NCBI GenBank assembly: GCA_023134955.1 | Contig: JAGLUC010000185.1 | Location: forward strand, 1 to 7,897 | DNA: 7,897 bases | DNA from: Methylococcales bacterium | GTDB lineage: Bacteria > Pseudomonadota > Gammaproteobacteria > Methylococcales > Methylomonadaceae | Reading direction: 5' to 3' | Shown: positions 1 through 5,920 of the stretch, piece by piece | Numbering within the stretch: the stretch's first letter is position 1 | Layout: every line of letters begins with the position of its first letter | Translations under genes and position numbers: made by a program | The notes under the pieces: model-generated | What the model was told of the DNA's origin: nothing | The model's database searches: none | What the model saw: only the letters and a program-made list of their open reading frames with translations

Positions 1-90
1 GAACTTTTGGGACGATTAATATTTGATTGTTGCCCCCCTGATTTTGAAGATAGACTTGACCATAACTGATTGTCATCAAACTTCCAATAT

Positions 91-95
91 AGGAG
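91..95 (+). promoter_or_regulatory. Ribosome binding site that fixes the NlpC/P60 start
   Basis: AGGAG sits five bases before the ATG at 101. It decides between this ATG and the upstream in-frame TTG at 23. A second ATG follows immediately at 104, which makes little difference to the product. Confidence 0.8.
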
Positions 96-100
96 AAAGA

Positions 101-598
101 ATGATGCGAGTGAAACAAAATAGCTCACTGCGAACCGTTGGATGTGTTTTTTTGTTGTGTTTGAACATGTTTTTTATAACGGCATGTTCGTCAACACCTA
201 AGGCAGACATAGACTATAAAAAATTGGCTTCAGGTACACCCATTTTAAAAACAGCAAAGTCACAATTAGGTGTGCTTTATCGCTATGGAGGGCGCTCACC
301 TGCGACAGGATTTGATTGCTCAGGATTAACCTGGTTTAGTCATAAAACACAGGGAATCAATATTCCCAGACAAACGGCTGAGCAGTTTCAGCATGGAAAA
401 TATATTTCAAAGAAAAATCTAAAACGAGGTGATTTGGTTTTTTTTGAGACTTATAGACCAGGTGCATCTCATGTGGGTATTTATTCAGGGAATGGGATGT
501 TTATTCATTCTCCAAATAGAAATAAAAGAGTTCAAATGCAATCATTATCAAATGTATATTTTAAACACCGCTATCTTGGAGCACGAAGGTACTGGTAG
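101..598 (+). CDS. NlpC/P60 (C40) family peptidoglycan endopeptidase, lipoprotein
   Basis: This 165-residue protein should cut peptide stems of peptidoglycan from the periplasmic side of an envelope membrane. Residues 1-28 form a lipoprotein signal peptide: basic start, hydrophobic stretch, then lipobox ITAC with the acylated Cys29. The NlpC/P60 domain fills about residues 48-165. The catalytic cysteine is C73 in GFDCSGL, the histidine is H124 in SHVGIY, and the third polar residue is H136 in FIHSP, so the triad is complete. The length matches small Spr/NlpC-type lipoproteins. I chose the ATG at 101 because an AGGAG lies five bases upstream and the signal peptide begins there; an in-frame TTG at 23 would add 26 residues with no ribosome-binding site. 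A decayed paralog of its 3' end lies at 1276-1373. The family call is firm; the exact bond cleaved is not known. Confidence 0.93.
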   Translation: MMRVKQNSSLRTVGCVFLLCLNMFFITACSSTPKADIDYKKLASGTPILKTAKSQLGVLYRYGGRSPATGFDCSGLTWFSHKTQGINIPRQTAEQFQHGKYISKKNLKRGDLVFFETYRPGASHVGIYSGNGMFIHSPNRNKRVQMQSLSNVYFKHRYLGARRYW

Positions 599-608
599 TG
601 TGTTTTAA

Positions 609-640
609 TAGCCTTCAAAGGCTAATAGGGCTAGTTTTTA
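609..640 (+). terminator. Possible weak terminator after the NlpC/P60 gene
   Basis: A six-pair stem (TAGCCT 609-614, AGGCTA 619-624) with a four-base loop begins 11 bases after the stop codon. A run of five T lies at 635-639, about ten bases past the stem, which is further than in a classic intrinsic terminator. On the minus strand the same hairpin would lie downstream of the toxin remnant but lacks a clear T run there. Seen: the hairpin. Inferred: termination. Confidence 0.35.
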
Positions 641-661
641 TGATGCTCATTAACAGAGTTT

Positions 662-991
662 TTATATGCCAAGTACAAGTTTCACGCCTTCATTCAAAAA
701 AACAATGTGCTTTGAATTTAACTTTCCTATTTGTTCCGTTAGATAAGATTTATCTAGCGTGATTAATTGAGAAATATTCACTACAGAATCTTTATTAAGA
801 CCTGAGTGCTTCTTAATAATTTTAAAATTACCTGGAGCATCAACTAAGCGAAGGTTCGATGTGATAACCGCTACGATTATAGTCTGAATAAGACTTTGAT
901 TAAATTGGTTTGAAGAAACTATTACAACTGGACGATGATAGCCAGGCTCAGAACCTCTTGGTTCTCCTATCGAAGCCCACCATTTCCTTTT
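662..991 (-). pseudogene. MazF/PemK-type endoribonuclease toxin, missing start and first beta-strand
   Basis: The minus-strand frame from 991 to the TAA at 662-664 is open for 109 residues and reads as a type II toxin of the MazF/PemK family, which cleaves RNA. It starts KRKWWASIGEPRG, then GSEPGYHRPVVIVSS, ITSNLR, DSVVNISQLITLDKS and the C-terminal LVLGI typical of this subfamily. The RP and TSN segments, which carry the usual active-site Arg and Ser/Thr in MazF relatives, are kept. What is missing is the opening methionine and the family's M-x-R-G-(E/D)-I before WW. A TAA at 992-994 is in frame directly upstream, and no ATG occurs anywhere in the frame; the first GTG is deep inside the domain. 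The upstream antitoxin is in a different frame and overlaps it by 44 bases. The toxin is probably silent. A sequencing error is possible, but one base change would not restore a normal start. Confidence 0.85.
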
Positions 992-1211
992 TTATAGAAT
1001 TTAACTGCATTGTGGTCAGCTCTTCATCTAAATTTGAAGAAAATTCAGTATATACTTGATTCAAGGATTCTGTAACATTCTGATATTTATGCGCTTCTAA
1101 ATATTCTGAAATTGCTTTTGTAAATAATTCACTACGAGAAATAGCTAATTGATGAGCCATGATTTCTGCTGATTGAAAAATAGGGTCTGGAATTGAAATT
1201 GCTATTTTCAT
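948..1211 (-). CDS. Ribbon-helix-helix antitoxin (MazE-like partner of MazF toxin)
   Basis: This 87-residue protein should bind DNA as a dimer to repress its own promoter and, through its C-terminal part, neutralise the adjacent MazF-type toxin. Residues 2-7 (KIAISIP) form the DNA-contacting strand, about 9-23 helix 1 and about 26-42 helix 2 with the SRSELF turn. Residues 43-76 are the acidic, flexible toxin-binding tail. Relatives in this subfamily usually end soon after this point, often in an acidic-Trp ending just before or overlapping the toxin ATG. Here the frame continues as residues 77-87 (from MVGFD), which is toxin-coding DNA read in another frame, so the natural stop seems to have been lost. 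The ATG at 1209-1211 matches the family N-terminus. There is no strong ribosome-binding site, and the promoter lies almost on the start codon. Confidence 0.85.
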   Translation of the reverse strand: MKIAISIPDPIFQSAEIMAHQLAISRSELFTKAISEYLEAHKYQNVTESLNQVYTEFSSNLDEELTTMQLNSIKKEMVGFDRRTKRF

Positions 1212-1217
1212 ATCTTC

Positions 1218-1237
1218 AGTATAACCCAGGTTATACT
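1218..1237. promoter_or_regulatory. Palindromic operator over the -10 of the antitoxin promoter
   Basis: A perfect inverted repeat of two nine-base arms (AGTATAACC and GGTTATACT) around two central bases overlaps the -10 region. Its position and symmetry fit the site where a ribbon-helix-helix antitoxin dimer pair would bind and block RNA polymerase. The palindrome is exact; its use as operator is inferred from how such modules are regulated. Confidence 0.7.
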
Positions 1238-1248
1238 TCTATTGTCAA
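1218..1248 (-). promoter_or_regulatory. Antitoxin-toxin promoter, close to the start codon
   Basis: Reading the minus strand, a perfect -35 TTGACA (plus-strand 1243-1248) is followed by TTATAC (1219-1224, spacer 18) or TATACT (1218-1223, spacer 19) as the -10. Transcription would begin around 1210-1213, which is at the antitoxin ATG (1209-1211). The mRNA would then have essentially no leader, which fits the absence of a Shine-Dalgarno sequence. Boxes are seen; start position is inferred. Confidence 0.65.
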
Positions 1249-1275
1249 TTGCTTTGAAATATACCTTTCGCGCTC

Positions 1276-1373
1276 AATTCTCCAAATAGAAAAAAGATTC
1301 AAATACAATCTTTATCAAATAAGATTATAAACAACGCCATCTTGGCGCACAAAGATTTTGCAAGAATTCTTAA
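1276..1373 (+). pseudogene. 3' remnant of a second NlpC/P60 peptidase gene
   Basis: This stretch aligns with the last 90 bases of the intact NlpC/P60 gene (from about 509). By eye 67 of 83 aligned bases match, with one three-base and one one-base gap. In frame it reads SPNRKKIQIQSLSN, then after the one-base gap DYKQRHLGAQRF, ending in a TAA at 1371-1373. The intact gene reads SPNRNKRVQMQSLSN then YFKHRYLGARRYW. Many differences are at third codon positions or give similar residues (V to I, M to I, R to Q), so the copy appears to have evolved as a working gene before decaying. The catalytic Cys and His part is absent; the antitoxin promoter begins about 30 bases upstream. It is most likely the tail of a former tandem paralog. 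Confidence 0.78.
1335..1347 (-). terminator. Possible weak terminator downstream of the metal operon
   Basis: On the minus strand, CGCC and GGCG pair around a five-base loop and are followed by a T-rich stretch (TTGTTTAT). It lies 27 bases past the stop of the DUF3240 gene, inside the decayed NlpC/P60 remnant. The stem is only four to five pairs, so this is a weak candidate. Confidence 0.25.
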
Positions 1374-1679
1374 TTAAATTGTTCCTTTTTCAATGACAGG
1401 TAAAATCCAATATTGGATGCCTGAGCCTGAAAAGTCGATTTTTAGACGATCTAATAGCATGGGTAAATCTTGCTTTGCTACATACATTTGAAAACGAATT
1501 TTACGCTGGCGACCAGTCACTTGTTCGCTGATAGATAAGCTTTCATTTATGTGATCATGAGCACTGACTGGAAAGCTACTAAAACCATGCTCGGCTTCAA
1601 AGGTTAATAAACAATCGACAATGGCTTCTTCAATACTCGGAGGCACGTTAATTGTCATTAAAAATTCTTCATTATCCAT
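1374..1679 (-). CDS. DUF3240 family small protein of a metal-efflux operon
   Basis: This 101-residue cytosolic protein has no signal peptide or membrane segment. The pattern MTINVPPSIEEAIVDCLL, then GFSSFPVSAHDH, ISEQVTGRQRKIRFQMYV and the final QYWILPV fits DUF3240. That family is repeatedly found directly downstream of HME-type RND pumps and is expected to have a small PII/ferredoxin-like alpha-beta fold. Its function is not established; a regulatory or metal-sensing accessory role is inferred from context only. The ATG overlaps the 3' end of the pump gene by eight bases. A GGAG (plus-strand 1687-1690) lies seven bases upstream inside the pump gene, so translation is probably coupled. Its stop nearly abuts the stop of the opposing NlpC/P60 remnant. 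Confidence 0.82.
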   Translation of the reverse strand: MDNEEFLMTINVPPSIEEAIVDCLLTFEAEHGFSSFPVSAHDHINESLSISEQVTGRQRKIRFQMYVAKQDLPMLLDRLKIDFSGSGIQYWILPVIEKGTI

Positions 1680-4600
1680 TAATGATCTCCTGTTTTTTTT
1701 CCTTAGTAAACAATTGATATAAAATTGGCAGTAGAATGAGTGTTAACAAGGTTGATGAGACTAAGCCACCAATAACCACAATGGCTAAGGGTCTTTGAAT
1801 TTCAGAGCCTGGTCCTGAGGCAAATAATAGAGGCATTAAGCCAAATGCAGCGGTTGTTGCTGTCATCATGACTGGGCGTAAACGGCGTGTTGAGCCAAGG
1901 ATAATGACCTGGGCTAAATCCATCCCCGTTGCTTTTAATTGATTAAAGTAACTGATCATCACCACGCCGTTTAACACGGCAATGCCTAATAGGGCAATAA
2001 AACCAATTGATGCGGGGACAGATACATATTCGCCTGAAATCCATAAGGCAAATACACCGCCAATCATGGCTAAAGGAATATTGGATAATACTAAGGTGGC
2101 TTGTTTAACAGAGCCAAAGGTTAAAAATAGAATTAAGAAAATCAAACCTAAGGATAGAGGGATGACTAATGCTAAGCGATTTGCAGCCCGTTGCTGGTTT
2201 TGAAATTCACCCCCAAATTCAACATAATAACCCGTGGCTAGTTTGACTTTTTCTGCCACTAATTGGCGTGCTTCTTCAACAAAACCCACTAAGTCACGGT
2301 TTTCAACATTACTGCGAATCACTACAAAACGCTGACCTCTTTCCCTGTCTATAGAGACAACACCTTCCATACGCTTTAGTTTGGCGATAGCTGTAATAGG
2401 CACGTGTCCGCCATCAGGTAAGGTAAGTTGTAGATTCTCAAAATTAGCGGTATTACTTGCCCCCCTTAAAATAAGCGGAGTGCGTTTTATGCCTTCTTGA
2501 ATAATACCAATATTTAAGCCTTCAATTTGAGAGCGCAATAAAGTTTCGATGCTGTTACTGGTTAATCCCCAGCGACCGGCAGCCTGACGATCTATGGTTA
2601 GTTGTAGAAATTGCATGCCTTCATTTTCACTGACAAATACATCAGTTGCCCCTGTGATGGTTTTCAATATGCTTTCAATTTCTTTGGCTTTAGCATTTAA
2701 CATATCAAGTTCTGAACCGAATAATTTAACCGCAACATCACCCCGTGTGCCCGTCAGCATTTCGGATACCCGCATTTCAATTGGCTGAGTAAAACCAAAG
2801 GCAATGCCAGGTGTTTGCTCCATGACTCGACGAATTTCTTCAATCAGCTCATCTTTACTATCCATTCGCCATTGATCTTTGGGTTTTAAAATAAGAAAGG
2901 TATCAGTGTCATTCAAGCTCATAGGGTCTAGGCCTAATTCATCGGTACCTACACGTGCGACTATATTGATAATTTCAGGGATATTTTTAAGCAGGTTTTT
3001 TTGTACCTGAATATCTAATGCAATAGTTTGATCCAAGGTAATCGAAGGCAGTTTTTCTAGCTGAACAATAATGTCACCTTCATCTAGTGTTGGCATAAAA
3101 GTACTGCCGATTTGAGTAAATATGATAACAGTGGCAACTAATAATCCCGCCGAGGCGATAAAGACTTTTTTAGTATTTTTTAAGCTCCAGAGTAGTACTG
3201 GCTGATATAATTTTTGTAATTCTCTAGGTAGCCAGGGTTCTTCTGTTGAAATCTGTTTTAATAGATAAGAGGATAAAACGGGAATAACAGTCAATGATAA
3301 AAAAAGTGCGCCACCTAGTGCAAAGACAATAGTTAAGGCAACGGGAGTAAATAGTTTGCCTTCCAGTCCTTGTAAAGTCAGCAGTGGTAAAAACACAATA
3401 ATGATGATTAGACTACCAGAGGTGACGGGCAAAGCCACTTCTTTAGCGGCTCTATAAATAGTATGTAAGCGGGGGAGGCGTTGTGATTTTTGCTTGTCGC
3501 TAAAGTGGGTGATAATATTTTCTACCACCACAATGGAGCTATCAACCAACATACCGATAGCAATAACCAGACCGCCCAAGCTCATTAAATTAGCGGTCAT
3601 ATCCATACTCTTCATCAGAATAAATGTCACCATAGCGGCTAAAGGTAATGAGCAGGCAACCGTTAACGCGGCTCTTAAATTGCCAAGAAATAAAATGAGT
3701 AAAATAACGACTAATACAATTGCTTGAATTAATGCGGATGACACAGTGTTAACGGCTTTATCAATCAGTTTTCCTCGATTGTAAAACACGTTAATGGTAA
3801 CGCCTTCTGGAAACCCTGGACTGATTTCCTGTAATTTTTTTTCTATATCAAGAATTGTTTGCCGGGCATTAGTACCTCGTAACCCCAGTACTAAACCAGT
3901 TACTGCTTCGCCCTTTCCATCCTTTGAAACAGCACCATAACGAGTGAGAGCAGCAATTTTAACCTCAGCGACATCGGCAATGGTAATAGGAGTGTCCTGG
4001 TTTTGCTCAACAATAATAGAGCGCACATCATCTAATGTATGAATGCGGCCTTCTACACGAACAATAAGAGCTTCTTCCCCCTCGGTCAGTCGCCCGGCAC
4101 CGTCATTACGATTATTGTTTTGCAAGGCTTCTATTAGCTTTTCTATACTAATATTTCTGGCTGACATGCGTCTGTTGTCGGGCGATACTTCAAAACTACG
4201 CACTAAACCACCCAGGGCATTAACGTCAGCAACGCCTGGCACAGTACGTAATGCAGGACGAATCACCCAGTCCAGTAAAGTACGCCGTTCCATTAAGGAT
4301 AAGTCACCCCCTTCAATGGCAAACATGAAAATTTCACCTAGGGGCGTTGTCATTGGAGCAATGCCTCCTTCAATATCTTCAGGTAAATCTCCCCATAGGG
4401 TATTAAGTCGTTCGGCAACTTGCTGGCGCGCCCAATAAATATCAGTGCCCTCTTCAAAATCGACGGTAATATCGGTTAAGGCATATTTAGCCAAAGATCG
4501 CAGCATGGTTTGATGCGGAATACCTAATAATTCAACTTCAATCGGCGATGTAATACTGGTTTCAACCTCCTCAGGTGTCATGCCGTTGGCTTTAACAATA

Positions 4601-4743
4601 ATTTTTACTTGAGTAGGGGATACTTCAGGAAATGCATCAATGGGAATGTTTTTGACAGCATGAATACCTGCCCCGGTTAATAGTAGTGTCAATAATGATA
4701 TTAATATCCGCTGGGATAGTGCAAAGCGGATTAAATTAGCCAT
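1672..4743 (-). CDS. Heavy-metal efflux RND pump (HME family, CzcA/CusA type)
   Basis: This 1023-residue inner-membrane proton antiporter is full length for the family and should export a metal cation from the cytoplasm or periplasm through the partner proteins. TM1 (about 8-29) leads into PIDAFPEVSPTQVKI, an HME hallmark. TM2-TM6 span about 337-495, TM7 about 525-545, and TM8-TM12 about 855-1015, with two large periplasmic loops between. The TM4 signature at 395-409 is AIGMLVDSSIVVVEN, with D401 and E408. It lacks the first Asp of CzcA's DFG..DGA motif and resembles CusA's AIG..D form. TM10 has GIAVLNGVVM, with Asn where CusA has a functional Glu. The pore region reads MPTLDEGDI and DPMSLNDTDTFLILKP as in CzcA-like pumps, and the CusA copper-binding methionines appear replaced. 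A divalent metal is favoured but unproven. The gene start shares one base with the fusion-protein stop (TAATG). Confidence 0.93.
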   Translation of the reverse strand: MANLIRFALSQRILISLLTLLLTGAGIHAVKNIPIDAFPEVSPTQVKIIVKANGMTPEEVETSITSPIEVELLGIPHQTMLRSLAKYALTDITVDFEEGTDIYWARQQVAERLNTLWGDLPEDIEGGIAPMTTPLGEIFMFAIEGGDLSLMERRTLLDWVIRPALRTVPGVADVNALGGLVRSFEVSPDNRRMSARNISIEKLIEALQNNNRNDGAGRLTEGEEALIVRVEGRIHTLDDVRSIIVEQNQDTPITIADVAEVKIAALTRYGAVSKDGKGEAVTGLVLGLRGTNARQTILDIEKKLQEISPGFPEGVTINVFYNRGKLIDKAVNTVSSALIQAIVLVVILLILFLGNLRAALTVACSLPLAAMVTFILMKSMDMTANLMSLGGLVIAIGMLVDSSIVVVENIITHFSDKQKSQRLPRLHTIYRAAKEVALPVTSGSLIIIIVFLPLLTLQGLEGKLFTPVALTIVFALGGALFLSLTVIPVLSSYLLKQISTEEPWLPRELQKLYQPVLLWSLKNTKKVFIASAGLLVATVIIFTQIGSTFMPTLDEGDIIVQLEKLPSITLDQTIALDIQVQKNLLKNIPEIINIVARVGTDELGLDPMSLNDTDTFLILKPKDQWRMDSKDELIEEIRRVMEQTPGIAFGFTQPIEMRVSEMLTGTRGDVAVKLFGSELDMLNAKAKEIESILKTITGATDVFVSENEGMQFLQLTIDRQAAGRWGLTSNSIETLLRSQIEGLNIGIIQEGIKRTPLILRGASNTANFENLQLTLPDGGHVPITAIAKLKRMEGVVSIDRERGQRFVVIRSNVENRDLVGFVEEARQLVAEKVKLATGYYVEFGGEFQNQQRAANRLALVIPLSLGLIFLILFLTFGSVKQATLVLSNIPLAMIGGVFALWISGEYVSVPASIGFIALLGIAVLNGVVMISYFNQLKATGMDLAQVIILGSTRRLRPVMMTATTAAFGLMPLLFASGPGSEIQRPLAIVVIGGLVSSTLLTLILLPILYQLFTKEKKQEIING
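1687..1690 (-). promoter_or_regulatory. Ribosome binding site of DUF3240 gene, inside the pump gene
   Basis: GGAG on the minus strand, seven bases before the ATG at 1677-1679, lies within the last codons of the pump gene. It supports the overlapping start and coupled translation. Confidence 0.7.
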
Positions 4744-5834
4744 TATTCATCACCCCCCAGACCTAACCAGGTAGCTTTTAGCGCAACTGTTCCCTTAAAG
4801 GCTATTTTAGTGGATGCAGTTAAATCATCGGTTCCAGTAATGACCGTGCTATTTTGTTGCTTGCCAATTATTTTAACAGGGCTTACTTTGAAGCCCGTTG
4901 AATTGCGAATAAATACGTAGGCTTTGCCCTCACTTTGAGCAATCGCAGAGTTAGGAACAATAAATGTTGCTTGATCACTAGTTTGAATAATTTGTGAATT
5001 AACATTTTGTCCTGCTCTAAGCGTGGAGTGGGTACCATCAATAATGGCTCTGGCAAGAATAGTCTGGTTTTTAGGATTAACACTTTGTCCTAACAGGGTT
5101 ATTTTTGCTGATATATCGGTATTTTCAATCAGTACTTTGTCACCCACTTTTATGCTGTTGATACGTTCTTGAGGAATGTTGATTTCCAACCATAACTGAT
5201 CAAGGTTGGCGACTTTATATAAAGGCGCAAGAATATCAAGCCGTTCTCCCGCAACAACTAGCCTATCTAATATGACACCTTTTATTGGGGAGCGTACATT
5301 GAGCTGGCTACTCAAACGTCGGGTACTTGCAAGTTTATTTATATCTTTGCTCGACATACCTGCAATTTCCAATAATTGTTTTGCTTCGTTTTCCTCGGCC
5401 AAAAAAGAATTGTATTTGCTTTGACTTTCTTGCCAGCGGCGATTAGAAATAACACCTTCTTGTAAAAGTTTTTTATCGCGCTGATAACTAGTTTTTGCTA
5501 ATCGTTTTTCGCTATGCGCTTTTAGATATAAACGCTGTAAAGACAGTAGTTCAGGGCTGTTAAGTAATGCTAGAGTTTGATTTTTTTCAACACTATCACC
5601 GATAGAGACATTAAGCTTACTAATTAAACCCGCTTGAGCAGCACTGACTATGTATTCCTGGCTAGGAGGGATGACGATTCGACTAGGCGCATAAAATAAA
5701 GGAATGTGTTTAATCGCTTTTAGGGTATCTACTTTTATCCCTAAATTGTTAAGCTGGGATTGGGTTATTTGTACGTCATTGGCAACAGCTAAAGTATGAC
5801 TTAAAAAAAGTAGACTAAAGAGTAATTTATTCAT
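4743..5834 (-). CDS. Periplasmic adaptor (membrane fusion protein) of HME efflux system
   Basis: This 363-residue protein bridges the RND pump and the outer-membrane channel. Residues 1-18 form a cleavable signal peptide (ending AVA). The first half of the lipoyl domain is about 62-95 (VSAAQAGLISKLNV, GDSVEKNQTLALLNSPEL), the alpha-helical hairpin about 96-172, and the second lipoyl half about 178-210 (VRSPIKGVILDRLVV). The beta-barrel follows (LDQLWLEINIPQERI) and then the membrane-proximal domain to the end. It is shorter than CusB and has neither CusB's methionine-rich metal-binding N-terminus nor a CusF-like C-terminal extension. It is preceded by a weak AGG seven bases from the ATG and an 86-base gap after the outer-membrane factor gene, in which I see no other gene. 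It ends with the TAATG overlap into the pump gene. Confidence 0.92.
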   Translation of the reverse strand: MNKLLFSLLFLSHTLAVANDVQITQSQLNNLGIKVDTLKAIKHIPLFYAPSRIVIPPSQEYIVSAAQAGLISKLNVSIGDSVEKNQTLALLNSPELLSLQRLYLKAHSEKRLAKTSYQRDKKLLQEGVISNRRWQESQSKYNSFLAEENEAKQLLEIAGMSSKDINKLASTRRLSSQLNVRSPIKGVILDRLVVAGERLDILAPLYKVANLDQLWLEINIPQERINSIKVGDKVLIENTDISAKITLLGQSVNPKNQTILARAIIDGTHSTLRAGQNVNSQIIQTSDQATFIVPNSAIAQSEGKAYVFIRNSTGFKVSPVKIIGKQQNSTVITGTDDLTASTKIAFKGTVALKATWLGLGGDE

Positions 5835-5920
5835 CTTAAACCTAAACTGGGTATGAAGTTGATGTTTAAATTTAGCAATACTTGAGAAAGCTATGGCTAA
5901 AAATATGAAATATTAGGTGG

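Noticed and set aside
23..100. TTG start giving a 26-residue longer NlpC/P60 protein
   Set aside because: No ribosome-binding site precedes it, and the extension would bury the lipoprotein signal peptide. AGGAG before the ATG at 101 is decisive.
986..997. Slippery heptamer A AAA AAG in the antitoxin frame, as a programmed -1 frameshift making an antitoxin-toxin fusion
   Set aside because: The heptamer is in the right phase, but a -1 shift leads to a frame that stops at TAG within a few codons. Reaching the toxin frame needs +1, for which there is no recognised signal.
1362..1371. Palindrome AAGAATTCTT as an operator or terminator stem
   Set aside because: It is AT-rich, short, lies at the convergent gene ends, and is explained as part of the decayed peptidase tail.
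598..1373. Insertion sequence or transposon carrying the toxin-antitoxin genes
   Set aside because: No transposase, terminal inverted repeats or short target duplication is visible. The flanking similarity is gene paralogy.
4043..4438. 131-residue plus-strand open frame, and similar ones at 1982-2203, 2594-2788, 3494-3727 and 5206-5424
   Set aside because: All lie antisense within the pump or adaptor genes, show no family features, and have low-complexity composition expected of shadows.
1672..4743. Naming the pump CusA and the operon a copper/silver exporter
   Set aside because: The CusA methionine triad and the CusB metal-binding extension are not seen, and most segments are CzcA-like.
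4883..5083. Minus-strand open frame inside the adaptor gene, and another at 6721-6984 inside the channel gene
   Set aside because: They are out-of-frame readings of well-conserved genes, with no recognisable protein signature.
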